This document shows positions 20,823 to 31,639 of a stretch of 64,000 nt of DNA, one piece after another. A program made the position numbers and the translations under genes. The stretch is from Asparagopsis taxiformis (taxonomy: Eukaryota; Rhodophyta; Florideophyceae; Bonnemaisoniales; Bonnemaisoniaceae), in assembly GCA_030407315.1 (NCBI GenBank), contig JALQPE010002004.1:1-64000 (forward strand), given 5' to 3'. The first letter of the stretch is position 1. Each line of letters begins with the position of its first letter. Below the pieces are notes generated by a model. The model had not been told where the DNA came from. It worked only from the letters and a program-made list of their open reading frames with translations, and did not search any database.

Positions 20823-22565
20823 ACTAAATAACTGACCAATCGCTAAACTGCAATATATTCTAGGTTGTTACTAATCCCAGCTTACATTGGTTGATTTGGA
20901 AAGTGAGGACAGAGGTAGCCACGTATATCTCTATCATCTACGATAAAGCGGTTGAGTACTCCATAGATCTCGCATGAATCGTTTTTATCCCTCCAATATG
21001 CGTTCAGCGAAAATAGACGAAGCCAAGGATTCAAAGTTTCATATATGAGACCGCTAAAAAGATTTCCGATTCTTATTCTCTTGCAGAACGGCTTACTGAG
21101 CCAAGCTAACAGCCTCGTCGAAAGGAGAAAATCGAATTGATTCGAATCAGGAGGGCAAAAATGTAACCAATTAACTCACCATAACAAGTAGAAAACGTGG
21201 CTGAGCTTCAGAGCCCGACGTATTGATTTCATCAAATCATTCTTCCAATCAGTGCTTTACAGGAGTTGATTGGAAGAGTGTTTGGCATACTTCCATTCTA
21301 GAACAAATGAATTGCTTTCTATGATATGGAAAGGTACTTAAGCAGCATAGTTTCTCTTTTCCTCGCGCGTGTGTAGGAAAAGTACCATGGCAGAGTTTCA
21401 AGCCACGTGTACTAAAAAATATTTTCACGCCATCTACAGTCAAAACCGCTCAAAAGTATGAAATCAGAGAACAATAATATACTCAGAAAAAGTGTTCTAT
21501 CTACAGGAGCAATTTTAATTTTTTCTCATAACGTTTAACACATTAGAGTTGGCTGTTGTTTTCCAAGAGCTTTGGTTCCAGAGCAATCCGTGAAGGACAA
21601 TTTTAGGTTTCCAGCATTTCAGAACTGTTATAGATAGGTGACAGCCAGCTCTAGAACTTTTTATTATGATAGCACTGACTCAGTACAGGTAGTGAAACGT
21701 ATATTGCTAAATGAATGTGTTTGTAATACCTCTAAATTGGATCTCCAGGGCCATGGATGATTCATTCATGTATTATATTTAATACAAGTTTGTCCTTTCG
21801 ACTTGAGGAGTAAATTCACTACTATCATGATTTGATTATTGAAGCGTGGATCAATTGTATATTATAATACTCGAATACAACTGCAGAGCTATCTTATACC
21901 CTCTGCATGAAATATGTGGAATGATTGTGAGAAGAAAACACCAGAAGCTGATAGGTATGGCTTGAACGCGAGAAAGCCTCCATTCCAAAGCTTTGTACGA
22001 AAAGTCGTTGAAGATGCTCTTTACTGCGTTCTATCCCAGGTCTATACTGAGCTTTTTGGTGATCTTTCCAAATGGGAATAGCGGTATCATAGAAAGTGAA
22101 AGAATTTCGGATCTACTTTACTGAAAATCTGTAAACAGGCGATATAGTAGAGTGGTTCTTATACGGATTCGGCCAGTATCGTGCCCGATTGTACGGGATT
22201 TTCCCATAAAGCTCCTAAATGCTGTAGAGAAATGTATCCCAGGACATGATTTATTCGTAATGTAGTTGGATACACTCTATGGAGAATAATTTTGGCTGAT
22301 TTATATCGGCTGTCTACATAGACAGATCTCAAGTAAATGAAGAATTATTGTACTAACCTCAAGAAATCGGTACGAAAATGCTGAAACAAGTTACAATTCC
22401 AGGCCTGGAGCCAGCTGAGACCTTTGTATACTTTAAAAGCAATGAACGACCGCAATGAGCTTGCGTAGGAACTACCACCATCTGACTCCTCCCATGAAGA
22501 GATGATAAGCTGTTAGTTTCAATGTATGCATAAAGATATTCCTTATTGCTGAGAACTTGCTCATA
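20823..22565. other. Spacer between the two family X copies
   Basis: AT-rich, stops in all frames, no family or long repeat that I can see. A short frame at 21,249-21,443 (minus) has no signature. Confidence 0.45.
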
Positions 22566-23488
22566 TTACTTGTAGGCTAGACTGGAGATGAAAAATAATT
22601 CTGCCTCTTTGTACAAGTCTATGAGATGAAGCATCCTAGAGAAGAGTATGCTGGACATAGATGACTTCTCCAAGTAAAGTTTCACAGAAGAGTCAATGAA
22701 TAATCGCATTGAGTCAGAAAGAGAAGCAATATAGAACACTTTCCCAGTCTTATGGAATAGCATTATGTCGCTTTCTCCCCTCGCTACACAGAATCTAACA
22801 AATTGTCCAATTGTGCTTCGGAAGTACATATGACCAGACAAGAAACCCTCCGGTTCAACAGACGAGCTCCATTTTTCTTTGAATATATGATCGATATCCG
22901 CTCAGTTCCATTGATTGAATTCTAGATCCTCGAACGTCAGAGTTTCACTGAGAAAAATTCGAGTATATCGCATTTGTGCCTTGTTTCCTTGAAAAAAGTT
23001 AGATGGTAAAGTTGCAAGATAAGATTTCCACGAGGCTTCATAGCTATGACCAGTCCCCGGAACAGGCATGGCAAGGGGTAGAGGGTAGAAGCTTGGCTCA
23101 GATTTGGAGTCTGATTTTGCAGACGCCCCTCCACAGTTTTTCTTTTCTTCTATGGTGAGATCAATGTCTCTCGTCTGATCAAGAATTCGTTACCAACGAA
23201 GTGAACTGTTTCCGACAGAAAGGGTTTGAACATCTCCATTGTCTGATCGTGAACAAATTTGAACGCCTTAAGAAGCTCCAGAATAGAGATAGGTATCTCA
23301 GCTCTCACCATATCGTCATTTTTGTAGCAGGTAGAAAATCTGCAGGAGCGGCAAACCACCCGACAGGTGTCCCGAGCCTCGGTAGAGCAGATGGTAGAGC
23401 AGATGAACCTTATAGCGTACCCAGCAGGTAGTCTCGTATGAGAGAAGGTATCGCTACCCGGAGGGGGTTGTGCGATTATAGCGCTCAC
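22566..23488 (-). pseudogene. Unknown family X, copy 2 (broken)
   Basis: The 3' part (22841-22566) reads TIGQFVRFCVARGESDIMLF, IASLSDSMRLFIDSSVKLYL and LYKEAELFFISSLAYK. These match copy 1 at TIGKLARFCVARG, LASKKESIRQFIE and LFQEAEIYFICTLNN. Upstream, interrupted frames (WNGADIDHIF-like, KEKWSSSVEPE-like) also match copy 1. Further upstream, 23488-23150 is open for 112 residues and is rich in Cys in its first half (CSTEARDTCRVVCRSCRFSTC), then helical (ILELLKAFKFVHDQTMEMF). It may be the N-terminal part of the same old gene. Function unknown. Confidence 0.45.
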
Positions 23489-24244
23489 GCCAGGTGCGTA
23501 TTAATGGAGCAAGTGACGTAATCCGTCGAGCTGTTGGCTAACCCTAAGGTTTTCCCGGAGAGGGTTGAACAATAGGTATGCGAACACTGTTCCAGTAGGT
23601 CGTAATTCCACTTGAGTTTACGTTACTCTAGAAACCGAGCCTACTGGCTATTCCAGCGGCGTAATTATACTAAGTCTACTGTAAGCTAGGGTTAGTGGTT
23701 AGGAATAAATATCCAGTAATTGACCAACCAGAGCCCAGTTAACGGCACTCGCCTACCCGCGAGGTTATTGCCAGTTAGGCTTACATTGTAATGTACAGCT
23801 GATCAGCTTAAGTTAGAAATTTGCCCCTTGTGGGGTCTTGGCCGGGGCCGATAGGCCCGAGTAGGGTATTTACAGCATTGCGCTAGTCCCAATTACAGGA
23901 AACACGCCCAGTTGGCTGGTGCCTTGTGATTGGCACATCCCTTAAGTGGGTACCCAATAGGGAAGCGACACGGCTCAGATTGAGAGGACCGCCAAGCGGT
24001 ATGACAGATTCGACTTAGGGAAGTGAGCCGATTCGGCTAAGCACCTCGAGGTGATCGAGCCCTTCTTTCTCGGTAGTCAGGCTCAAGGTAGAAGGGGTAG
24101 AGCTAAGGCGGATCGCCTGCCTGACTGTGGGTTGTAAGGCCATACAGACGATAGGTCGAGAATCTTGGTTCAAGTGATACTGCTATGCAGGTGAGAGGTT
24201 GGCTTGTCAGTCCAACTCTAAAGGGGTAGAAGGGATAGCGCAAA

Positions 24245-24976
24245 CACTGGATCAGTGGTACACTGAAGTAGTAGTATGTGACGTTAATACACTAGGTGTC
24301 AACGGACACTTAGTGTGTGAGGGGAATTACCAACGGTCTAGAAGGTGATGAAGGGGAGCTGATACAGCGTGAAAGGTGGTCCACAAAGCAGGTGAGGGTA
24401 CCTGGTAGGTGGAAAAGGGTGAGTGGGCGCGTGCACTACTGATGGCATGTGCAGGGAAGAGACCCTGAAAGGGCAGAGGAGAAGCTGATACAGCGAGACG
24501 GAGACGCCGGAGGCGCTGGTACAGCGGCAAGAGTAAGGCCGGCCTTGTGCCACGCACTATAGCCACAGGCGGAGTAGGCAAACAGTTATTGTGATTCGCA
24601 GGATGGGAGCGAAGCGACACGATCAGGTCCGGTAGTGCACCAAGAGGCAGAAGGCTCCTGATAGAGGGGCACGCGCGCCACAGGCTGCGCGTGGAAATGG
24701 ATAATGCTGATACAGCAGGTGAGGTGCCAAGGGCAAACGCTGGATCAGCGACGAACGGGTACCGGAAGGGTGCCAAGCACTATAGCCAAGGGAGAAGAAG
24801 GCAAGATGAGACGGCGAAACGCACCTTGGGAGCAAAATGACAACCGAACTTCCAGTGACTTTACAATCGAAGGACTTGGCGATTCGCCGTCGAATAAATA
24901 GTATGTTACAGCACGGCGGGTAGCCCTAAGTTTCGTTCTACGGTTGTCAATGGGTAGGCTAAATACTGGTACAGTA
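24245..24976. repeat. Seven mini-hairpins of the form nnCTG-(ATA/GTA/GAT)-CAGnn, in a ~220-bp repeat
   Basis: Copies lie at 24245-24257, 24358-24368, 24484-24494, 24514-24526, 24705-24717, 24738-24750 and 24964-24976. The core CTG/CAG is fixed, the 3-base loop is one of three forms, and the flanking bases change but stay complementary (CA/TG, G/C, CG/CG, TG/CA, TA/TA). A GTGCCA-CGCACTATAGCCA block follows two of the pairs (24,551 and 24,768), showing a diverged tandem unit of about 220 bp. Confidence 0.7.
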
Positions 24977-25151
24977 GGGCGGTCGGAAAACCCTAAATGA
25001 GTAGGGTGGCCGGCATGGTATATACACTTTAAGTGTGAAGTGGGATAGTCAGTGTTAGTGTCTATTACAGTGTATCACTGTTTCTCCTTGTGACACGGCC
25101 GCTGTTATACCGTGGTCAGGGTATAAATACACCACTTTTTTGGAAAATTAG

Positions 25152-25193
25152 GACGCAAAACAAATTTCCAAATTACAAAATTTGTTTTGCGTC
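25152..25193. repeat. Hairpin with 16-bp perfect arms
   Basis: GACGCAAAACAAATTT at 25152-25167 is the exact inverse of 25178-25193, with a 10-base A/T-rich loop. It marks the transition to the GC-rich, CGCG-rich block that follows and may be an element end. Confidence 0.85.
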
Positions 25194-27372
25194 ATATCAT
25201 GCAAGGCGATCCGCCACGTGGCATTGCACCACATGGAGGCATTAGCAGGGGGTGTAGGACCAGCCGGAATGGCGATCACTAAGGGAGTTCTAGAATCGCT
25301 TGCAGTTTCAGGGCGTGGTGAACCGGATCGCGCAGTTGAACTTGCGTATCGCGCGTCGCTCGGTCGCGGTCGCGGTGGCGGCCGGGTGTTACAACGGCGG
25401 AACGCTCAGGGATCGATCGCAACAAGGGATTCAAAGGACGGCCCAAGCCATGATCTCAGGGTAATGTCACCGGGTAAACTCGAGCACAACGCGATCTACG
25501 CAGGGTTCGTAAATCCCTGGCCGATTAGTATGTGACGCAACGCGCGGTATCGCGGTGCGACGCAGTTCGATGGTCGGTAAAAGCGGCGCGCGCGCACGTA
25601 CGTCTGCGATTGTGAGTAATCCGCACGCAACGTCGTAACGCAATCGGTCCTCGCGACGCGCTATACGGTTATCTCGTAGCTGCGAAAGTGCTGACTGTTT
25701 CTTGGTAAGGTGCGAAGCAGAACAACCGTTCATAGCTAACTACTCAGGACAGGTTTACCTTTTGCGGCCGGCCGGCGGCCGCGCGCTCGCACGCAAGAAA
25801 AGGGAAATATTTGGGAAAAAGACTTTCGACATAAAAACCCAAAAAGGGGAAATAAAGGGTAATTCGTAGAAATAGCTACACGTGGCGCCGGATCCGCGGT
25901 TTCGTGGCAACGTTCGCGCGCACGCGCTCGCATCGACGCTACTTGACCCGTAATCGCAACGCTACGCGTACGCTCGCTGACTAAGGCAGATTCACGCTAA
26001 TTCAACTCGACGCAATCACCGCGAACGCGCGCGCGTCGACTAAATAAGTTGCGCCACAGGGGGTGTGGGCGTTTGGTTCTCCATAGCGTCTTGGGCTGTA
26101 TTCTGTTCCTCTTCGAGTGTTGCCTGTGCGAAGATGTCGTTTGGGAGGCTGTCCAGCTCTTGTTGGTGTCAGCGCTGTGTGGCGTATCGACATCGCCGGG
26201 TTGAGCGGTCTTCAGCCACTTTGGATATGGGAGGGGGTGGGGCAAGTTTGGTACTGTTGACGGATCTGGTAAAACAGTTGGGACTGCAATGGTGGGTGGG
26301 TCGGCGGTGTAGGGCGTCGCGCGTGGACAGTGTCGGTGGGAGGAGGGAAGTGGGATTCGGGTGATTTGCGGGGTGCTGATGGCGTAATGGTTAGCGTTTC
26401 GGGACCATAACCTGTTGTCTAGGCAGACGATACAGGTCATCTTTATTGTCACCGGCGTGATCGGCGGAGTATAAATACTGTGGAGTATGTGCTTACAGCT
26501 AGTAGTATGATCATCCGACAGTCGATATGGCGTTGATGCCCAACCCAGAGTTCGTGCCGTCGCTGAAATCCTGGAGTAATGAATGATGGCTCGTTGTAGA
26601 CGCCGTTGTTCGGAAGCAATTTGAATTGAAGCTAGTTTTCCACTGCTTTTATGTTAGAGACAATGGGTGCGGTGAAGTGATGGCAATATCATGAAGGACG
26701 ATAAGAATAGTGTGGAAGAAGGGAAAGAATGACAATTCAATTTCAATGGTCATAATGATACAAGTGTCTTCGTCGGACCTACTTGAGTCGTACAGGTAGA
26801 AAACAAGAAGTGCTACGGAAACTCTAAAAGCAGAAGCAATTACATTCTCCCATCTTTCTCGGGCCATTCAACCCGCGTCATCCCCACGCGGCAGAGTTTG
26901 GATAGTTTGCCTTGTTTCGCGGGAGTGCAATGCGCTCAAATTTCATTGAAAAGAGCTAACCTACTGGACCATGCCATGACACCTGTATGCCGGTGACAAC
27001 ACATTCAAGATATAGTAGATGCATCCTCGTTTGAAACGCCAAGTGTGTTTAGATGCTTTGTTGAATCTTTTTTTCACTCTCAAATCGTTCCGTTGCGGTT
27101 GTAGTTTAGTGGCGGAAGAAATAGAGCAATAAAGAAAGTCCACATTTTTTTAAACTAAAATAAGGAAACGGGCATAAAGCCTACAGACGTCGTGGACACG
27201 CGTAAACGACATTGCGCAATTTCAGCGAGTTCGTTTCGCCGTCGTCGTCCGAAAAAGTCTACACTGGCAGGGTGAATTATTTATCCAAATCCAAGTCCGT
27301 TCAAGTACCTCTGGTTGTATACCCCCTTGGTAACAAACTATCCAGTTTGATCTCTATTTCGCATCTCGCACC
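25194..27372. other. GC-rich repeat block and spacer, no supported gene
   Basis: Bases 25,300-26,050 are rich in CG dinucleotides and CGCG words. A Pro/Thr/Arg-rich frame on the minus strand (26,452-25,997) has no domain. A tRNA-like A-box (GGCGTAATGGTTAGCG near 26,381) is not followed by a T-arm. The final kilobase before the COG0523 gene is AT-richer and is its upstream region. Confidence 0.45.
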
Positions 27373-28692
27373 ATGAAGGAAGAAACTGCCGCCAAACGCC
27401 TTCCAGTGACCGTGCTGTCTGGCTTTCTGGGCGCGGGAAAGACCACCCTGCTCAACCACATCCTCGGCAACCGTGAAGGCATACGCGTCGCTGTCATCGT
27501 CAACGACATGAGTGAGGTCAATATTGATGCTAATCTCGTGCGTGATGGCAATGCTAACCTTTCCCGCACCCAGGAACAGTTGGTCGAAATGACAAACGGC
27601 TGCATCTGCTGCACTCTGCGTGACGACCTGCTCAAAGGCGTGAAAGATCTTGCCGACCAGAAACGCTTCGATCATTTGCTCATCGAGTCGACCGGTATCT
27701 CTGAGCCGCTCCCAGTAGCGTCGACCTTCGAGTTCCGTGACGAAGACGGCGTCAGCCTACAAGATGTAGCTGCCCTTGACTCTATGATCACTGTTGTCGA
27801 CGCAACCAGTCTGTGCAAGAACTTTTCTTCCACAGACAGCCTCCGTGACCGCGGCGAAACTGCCGGCGAAGACGACGAACGCACAATAACCGATCTCATG
27901 GTCGATCAGATTGAATTTGCAGATACTATCATACTGAATAAGGTGACGACCTCGTCGAAGAAGGACCTCGACGCTGCCCGCAAGATCATCCGTTCGCTCA
28001 ACTCTGGCGCCATCCTTTATGAGACAGATTATTCGAAGGTTCCTCTCAAGAACGTGCTCGGCACCGGGCGCTTCGACTTTGAAAAAGCCCACCAGCACCC
28101 GTTGTGGTACAAGGAGCTCAATGATTTCAAGAACCATGTTCCAGAGACAATTGAGTACGGCATTCGTTCATTCGTTTACAGGGCACGGCAGCCATTCAAC
28201 CCGTCCGAGCTAGACAAGTTCATCGACGCACCGTGGCCAGGAGTAGTGCGTGCGAAGGGTTACTTTTGGCTCGCCACGCAGCCTGAAGTGATCGGTGAGT
28301 TGTCGTTTGCCGGATCATCGTTGAGCCTTACGAGTGGAGGAACCTGGTGGGCTGCTGCTCCCAAGGAGGACTTTGAAGAGGAATTGAAGGACCCCGAGTT
28401 CAAGAAAAAGGCGGAAGAGCAATATCATAGCGTGTGGGGCGACCGCGTACAGGAGCTAGTATTTATTGGTGTGGACCCTATGGATGAGGCGAAATTGCGT
28501 GCTGGCCTCGACGCGTGCCTTTTGAAGACGACGACTTTTGAACCCGAGGTGTGGTCATTGCTGGCAGATCCGTTCCGGGATTTGCTGCAGAGGGCTGTCG
28601 AAGAAGAGGAGGATGACGATGAGGAAGGTAGCGAAGAAGGTAGTGAGGAAGATGAGGATGAGACAGAAAATGGCACCAAGGAATCTTCGTGA
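27373..28692 (+). CDS. CobW/ZNG1-family (COG0523) metal-chaperone GTPase
   Basis: 439 residues, uninterrupted, ATG in good context (CACCATGA). The G domain shows the P-loop GFLGAGKTT at residues 17-25, [10 protein letters not shown], and the family metal-binding motif [13 protein letters not shown] with Cys77, Cys79 and Cys80. [11 protein letters not shown] (a Walker B-like segment) and LNKV (the guanine-specificity motif) follow. The C-terminal CobW_C domain is present ([16 protein letters not shown] to [20 protein letters not shown]), with a strongly acidic tail ([13 protein letters not shown]). Members deliver Zn or Co to client enzymes in a GTP-dependent way; ZNG1 activates methionine aminopeptidase 1. 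Which client this one serves is not visible. The His/Cys-poor acidic tail could bind metal or just be disordered. Confidence 0.93.
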   Translation: MKEETAAKRLPVTVLSGFLGAGKTTLLNHILGNREGIRVAVIVNDMSEVNIDANLVRDGNANLSRTQEQLVEMTNGCICCTLRDDLLKGVKDLADQKRFDHLLIESTGISEPLPVASTFEFRDEDGVSLQDVAALDSMITVVDATSLCKNFSSTDSLRDRGETAGEDDERTITDLMVDQIEFADTIILNKVTTSSKKDLDAARKIIRSLNSGAILYETDYSKVPLKNVLGTGRFDFEKAHQHPLWYKELNDFKNHVPETIEYGIRSFVYRARQPFNPSELDKFIDAPWPGVVRAKGYFWLATQPEVIGELSFAGSSLSLTSGGTWWAAAPKEDFEEELKDPEFKKKAEEQYHSVWGDRVQELVFIGVDPMDEAKLRAGLDACLLKTTTFEPEVWSLLADPFRDLLQRAVEEEEDDDEEGSEEGSEEDEDETENGTKESS

Positions 28693-28955
28693 GGAGCAAT
28701 CATCAAGTTTACAATTATGCCATTATTTGGTGTCACACATATTGAGTATTAAATCATGAAATTGCATACATCTACTGTATCATCGAAATTCTAGAGCTGA
28801 TGTTAGATTGTTATACTTGAAATGCTTGGAGGTCGTAAACTGATTCTGTCCGTTCATAGAAGAGGACGCCTGTGGTCGCCTTCGAACAGCAGCTTCGTTT
28901 GCATCAAATACGTCCGATGCAGTTGCACTTTTGGATCAATGCCGAGATCAAAGAA

Positions 28956-30000
28956 TCACCAATAGATTTGGCGCACAGCACGACTTCCGCTATAGATCCA
29001 CATGATTCGACTACAGGCACGACGGATAACCTGGCGGTGCTGGCTCAGCTCGTCCATGTCTATGAATAACGCCACACATTCTCTGATCAAATTTAGCTGT
29101 CGACCTAGTGTTGAGAGCTTCATGCTGAGATGCTGCATATTCGCGACCTGCGTAACTAGGCCCAAGCAATCGTGTGATTTTGGATACATGCCCACCTTCG
29201 TTTCAACATTACGTATGTTTCCCCAGACCAAATGCATTGCAAACCGGTTTGAGAGGCCTATTACAATCTACACCTCTACAGCACAAACTATGATTGCCGT
29301 TTTTTATGCGTAATGACACCATCAGAGCTGTCATTCACAAACACAAAACTCACCACGGTATAGATCACATCAACGGCTTCACATGGAACATTCAACGTGA
29401 TACGAACGCGATATATCATCCATTTTTCATCTGCCACCAATCGGAACTTGAAAGATAAATGTACGGGCGCCGCACATGAGCAGGAATAAACAACCTTTGA
29501 GCTGATCCACGTGCCAGCTTTGTGGGATATATGAAAGGAACATAAAGGGCGAGCAGAGCTGATCTATTCATATCCCTCGTGATACGTGTCATGCTCGCAA
29601 ATCACGTATTATCCAAGGCAGCAGCGAATATACTGGCGAATAGGCCTCGTACGCCGCAGTGAATATCACTGTCCGCGATGGAATTTTAAGAAAGATGTGG
29701 TGAACTGAGTTGAAATAGTCTAGAGACAATCGCCGTGCTGGGTAAATGCCGGCGGCTGGATTTGGATGCAACTACACAGCGTAATATCACAATGTGGTGA
29801 TTATTATTTGAGCTGGCACCAGTCTCACATCATGTTCCGAATTACGCGTAAGAGCTGAGATCGAAGGTTCGCCAACTGTAATCGACAAGCTAGAATGAAA
29901 ATACAAAGGTGCGGAAAATGTCAGAACACAAGGTCTTTCGTTTATGATGGCGCGATTCGGTACGACTCGTTTCGTTTTCATCGAGCATGATATCCGAAAT
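28956..30000 (-). CDS. Unrecognised intron-bearing gene
   Basis: A phase-consistent model can be read on the minus strand. An exon ends at 29354 (29563-29354; GTWISSKVVYSCSCAAPVHL, FKFRLVADEKWMIYRVRITL). A GT-AG intron spans 29353-29268 (GTGAGT to GTGTAG). A last exon (29267-28956) has a helical C-terminus (MKLSTLGRQLNLIRECVALF). Earlier exons probably include the frames at 29771-29650 (FLKIPSRTVIF) and 29981-29787, but their splice sites are uncertain. The N-terminal half looks beta-rich and the C-terminal half helical. I do not recognise it. It is transcribed divergently from the VAP gene. A second C-terminal reading in another frame (IAEVVLCAKSIGDSLISAL, to about 28,876) is also possible. 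Confidence 0.4.
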
Positions 30001-30275
30001 CGTGCCAGCGGTTTGTCTGTAAAACGTGTGAATTGAGAGCAGCCACCAGATTCCGATTCAATTTTATATTTCCTTTATTCGTGGAAACGTGTACACGTAT
30101 CTATCTTGTTCTGCAACGCAATGTCAACAGCTAGCTGTAATATGCTCTCGCCATCTGCTCACCCCAAAATCATTTCTAGCGCAGCACAGTGCTTTGATTT
30201 TTGAGTTTAGGCTCTCATTAAGCTTGGACACGTCTTCTCGTTTGCATTACAACTCTACCGTCATCATTGTGCAGC

Positions 30276-31442
30276 ATGGATCAACTTCTTGAATACAGTC
30301 CGTCCAACATATCCTTTGAAATTCGTCTTGGTAAGCAAAGTACATCGCACCTTCAACTGCATAACATTGCAGATGATGATATTGCTTACAAAGTAAAAAC
30401 AACGCAGCTCAAACGTTACTGCGTGAGACCAAACGCAGCAATTCTACGCGCCGGTGAAAAGATTCAAGTTGAGCTCGTGCAACAAGCATGCAAGACCGAA
30501 CCATTTGATTTGCACGATTGTAAAGACAAGTTTCTTTTGCAGGTTGTCCGCCTTGACGCCATAGAAGTGCCATGTTCCAATGTCCAGGACGTCTGGAAGT
30601 TTGCTCCGCAAGCCAGCATCGTCAAGGTGAAGTTTATCGTTCAACTGCAAATGGCTCCTGCTGAGCAACCAACGCCTAAAGATGAATCTGCAACCCCAGC
30701 CATCTCGGCACAACCAGCAGTTGGATCCAAACCGTCTGATCCTGCAACACCAGAACACGCAGCATCTGCGCCATCGCTAACAGCCCCGGTACTTCCTCAA
30801 TCTCCACCACGGTCACCAGTCGTGCCATCTGAAACCCGAGAATCAAACAAGTCTCTTCCACCTGTAGTACATCCCTCCCCTGCTTCCCCCTCTGTCACTG
30901 AACAACAGGAAACCACTCAAATCGAATCCGACGCAACTCCATCCAAAACTGACCCAAGCGCTTCTCGTGATGGAGACGCTCCCATAGAAATACCAACGCC
31001 TGCTATAGCGTCGTCTTCATCACAGAAATCACAATCTGAACAGCACACTACGGAAAAACAAACTACAGAAGCAGAACCCGCACCTGCATCTACATCAAAG
31101 GATGACGTGGATTACAAGTCAATCGAGTATGCCCGTGACAGAGTTCTTAATATTCGCACTGCTCCTAAGATTTCCTTAGCATCACCGGAACGTTCTGAAA
31201 AGCAGAGGATAGCTGTGGAGCGAGCTGGTGAGCTCGTTCGCACCATTAACATTCGCCAGACTCACATCGACGCATTGAACAAGGAGCTCACAGAAGCCAA
31301 GCACAAGCTTAGTGATGCACAGATTGCAGTACAACCGGCACATGACGTCCGGTACGAAGTCAATGAGAGCGCAAGAGTACCGTTTGCACAGATATGCTTG
31401 ATGGCCGTCATTTCAGGCGCGTTGTTACAGTTTCTTGTTTAA
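30276..31442 (+). CDS. VAP-type MSP-domain tail-anchored ER protein
   Basis: About 388 residues from the likely start MDQLLEYSP (30276; three codons upstream is another ATG). Residues 1-125 form an MSP domain: ISFEIRLGKQSTSHLQLHNI, AYKVKTTQLKRYCVRPNAAI, and a final strand VKVKFIVQLQ. A long Pro/Ser/Thr linker follows, then a coiled-coil segment (IDALNKELTEAKHKLSDAQ) and a C-terminal membrane anchor (FAQICLMAVISGALLQFLV) at the very end. That order (MSP, linker, coiled coil, tail anchor) is the VAPA/VAPB/Scs2 architecture. These proteins sit in the ER and bind FFAT-motif lipid-transfer proteins at contact sites. The linker is longer than in animals. The T-x-x-x-Y-x-V-R-P-N pattern of FFAT-binding VAPs is largely kept. 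Confidence 0.9.
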   Translation: MDQLLEYSPSNISFEIRLGKQSTSHLQLHNIADDDIAYKVKTTQLKRYCVRPNAAILRAGEKIQVELVQQACKTEPFDLHDCKDKFLLQVVRLDAIEVPCSNVQDVWKFAPQASIVKVKFIVQLQMAPAEQPTPKDESATPAISAQPAVGSKPSDPATPEHAASAPSLTAPVLPQSPPRSPVVPSETRESNKSLPPVVHPSPASPSVTEQQETTQIESDATPSKTDPSASRDGDAPIEIPTPAIASSSSQKSQSEQHTTEKQTTEAEPAPASTSKDDVDYKSIEYARDRVLNIRTAPKISLASPERSEKQRIAVERAGELVRTINIRQTHIDALNKELTEAKHKLSDAQIAVQPAHDVRYEVNESARVPFAQICLMAVISGALLQFLV

Positions 31443-31639
31443 GTTGAAGTGCTCTGCGCATATTGGCCCTCCTATCTGTCCTCAGTAGTCCTCACAGTGT
31501 ATTCATCTTCATTCCCTGTTTACCAAACCTAATGCGTCTGTTATTGTGAAGCGTAGGTCCCCTCTGGAATATGTAAAGTCAATTTTGGGAACGAATATCA
31601 TGAACTAGCCTGGATTTAAGAAACATTTACTACGACTGC

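Noticed and set aside
26372..26460. GGCGTAATGGTTAGCG followed by GGACCATAACC, resembling initiator tRNA-Met
   Set aside because: The A-box and a CAT anticodon loop are suggestive, but no T-arm with TTCRA and no matching 3' acceptor strand are present.
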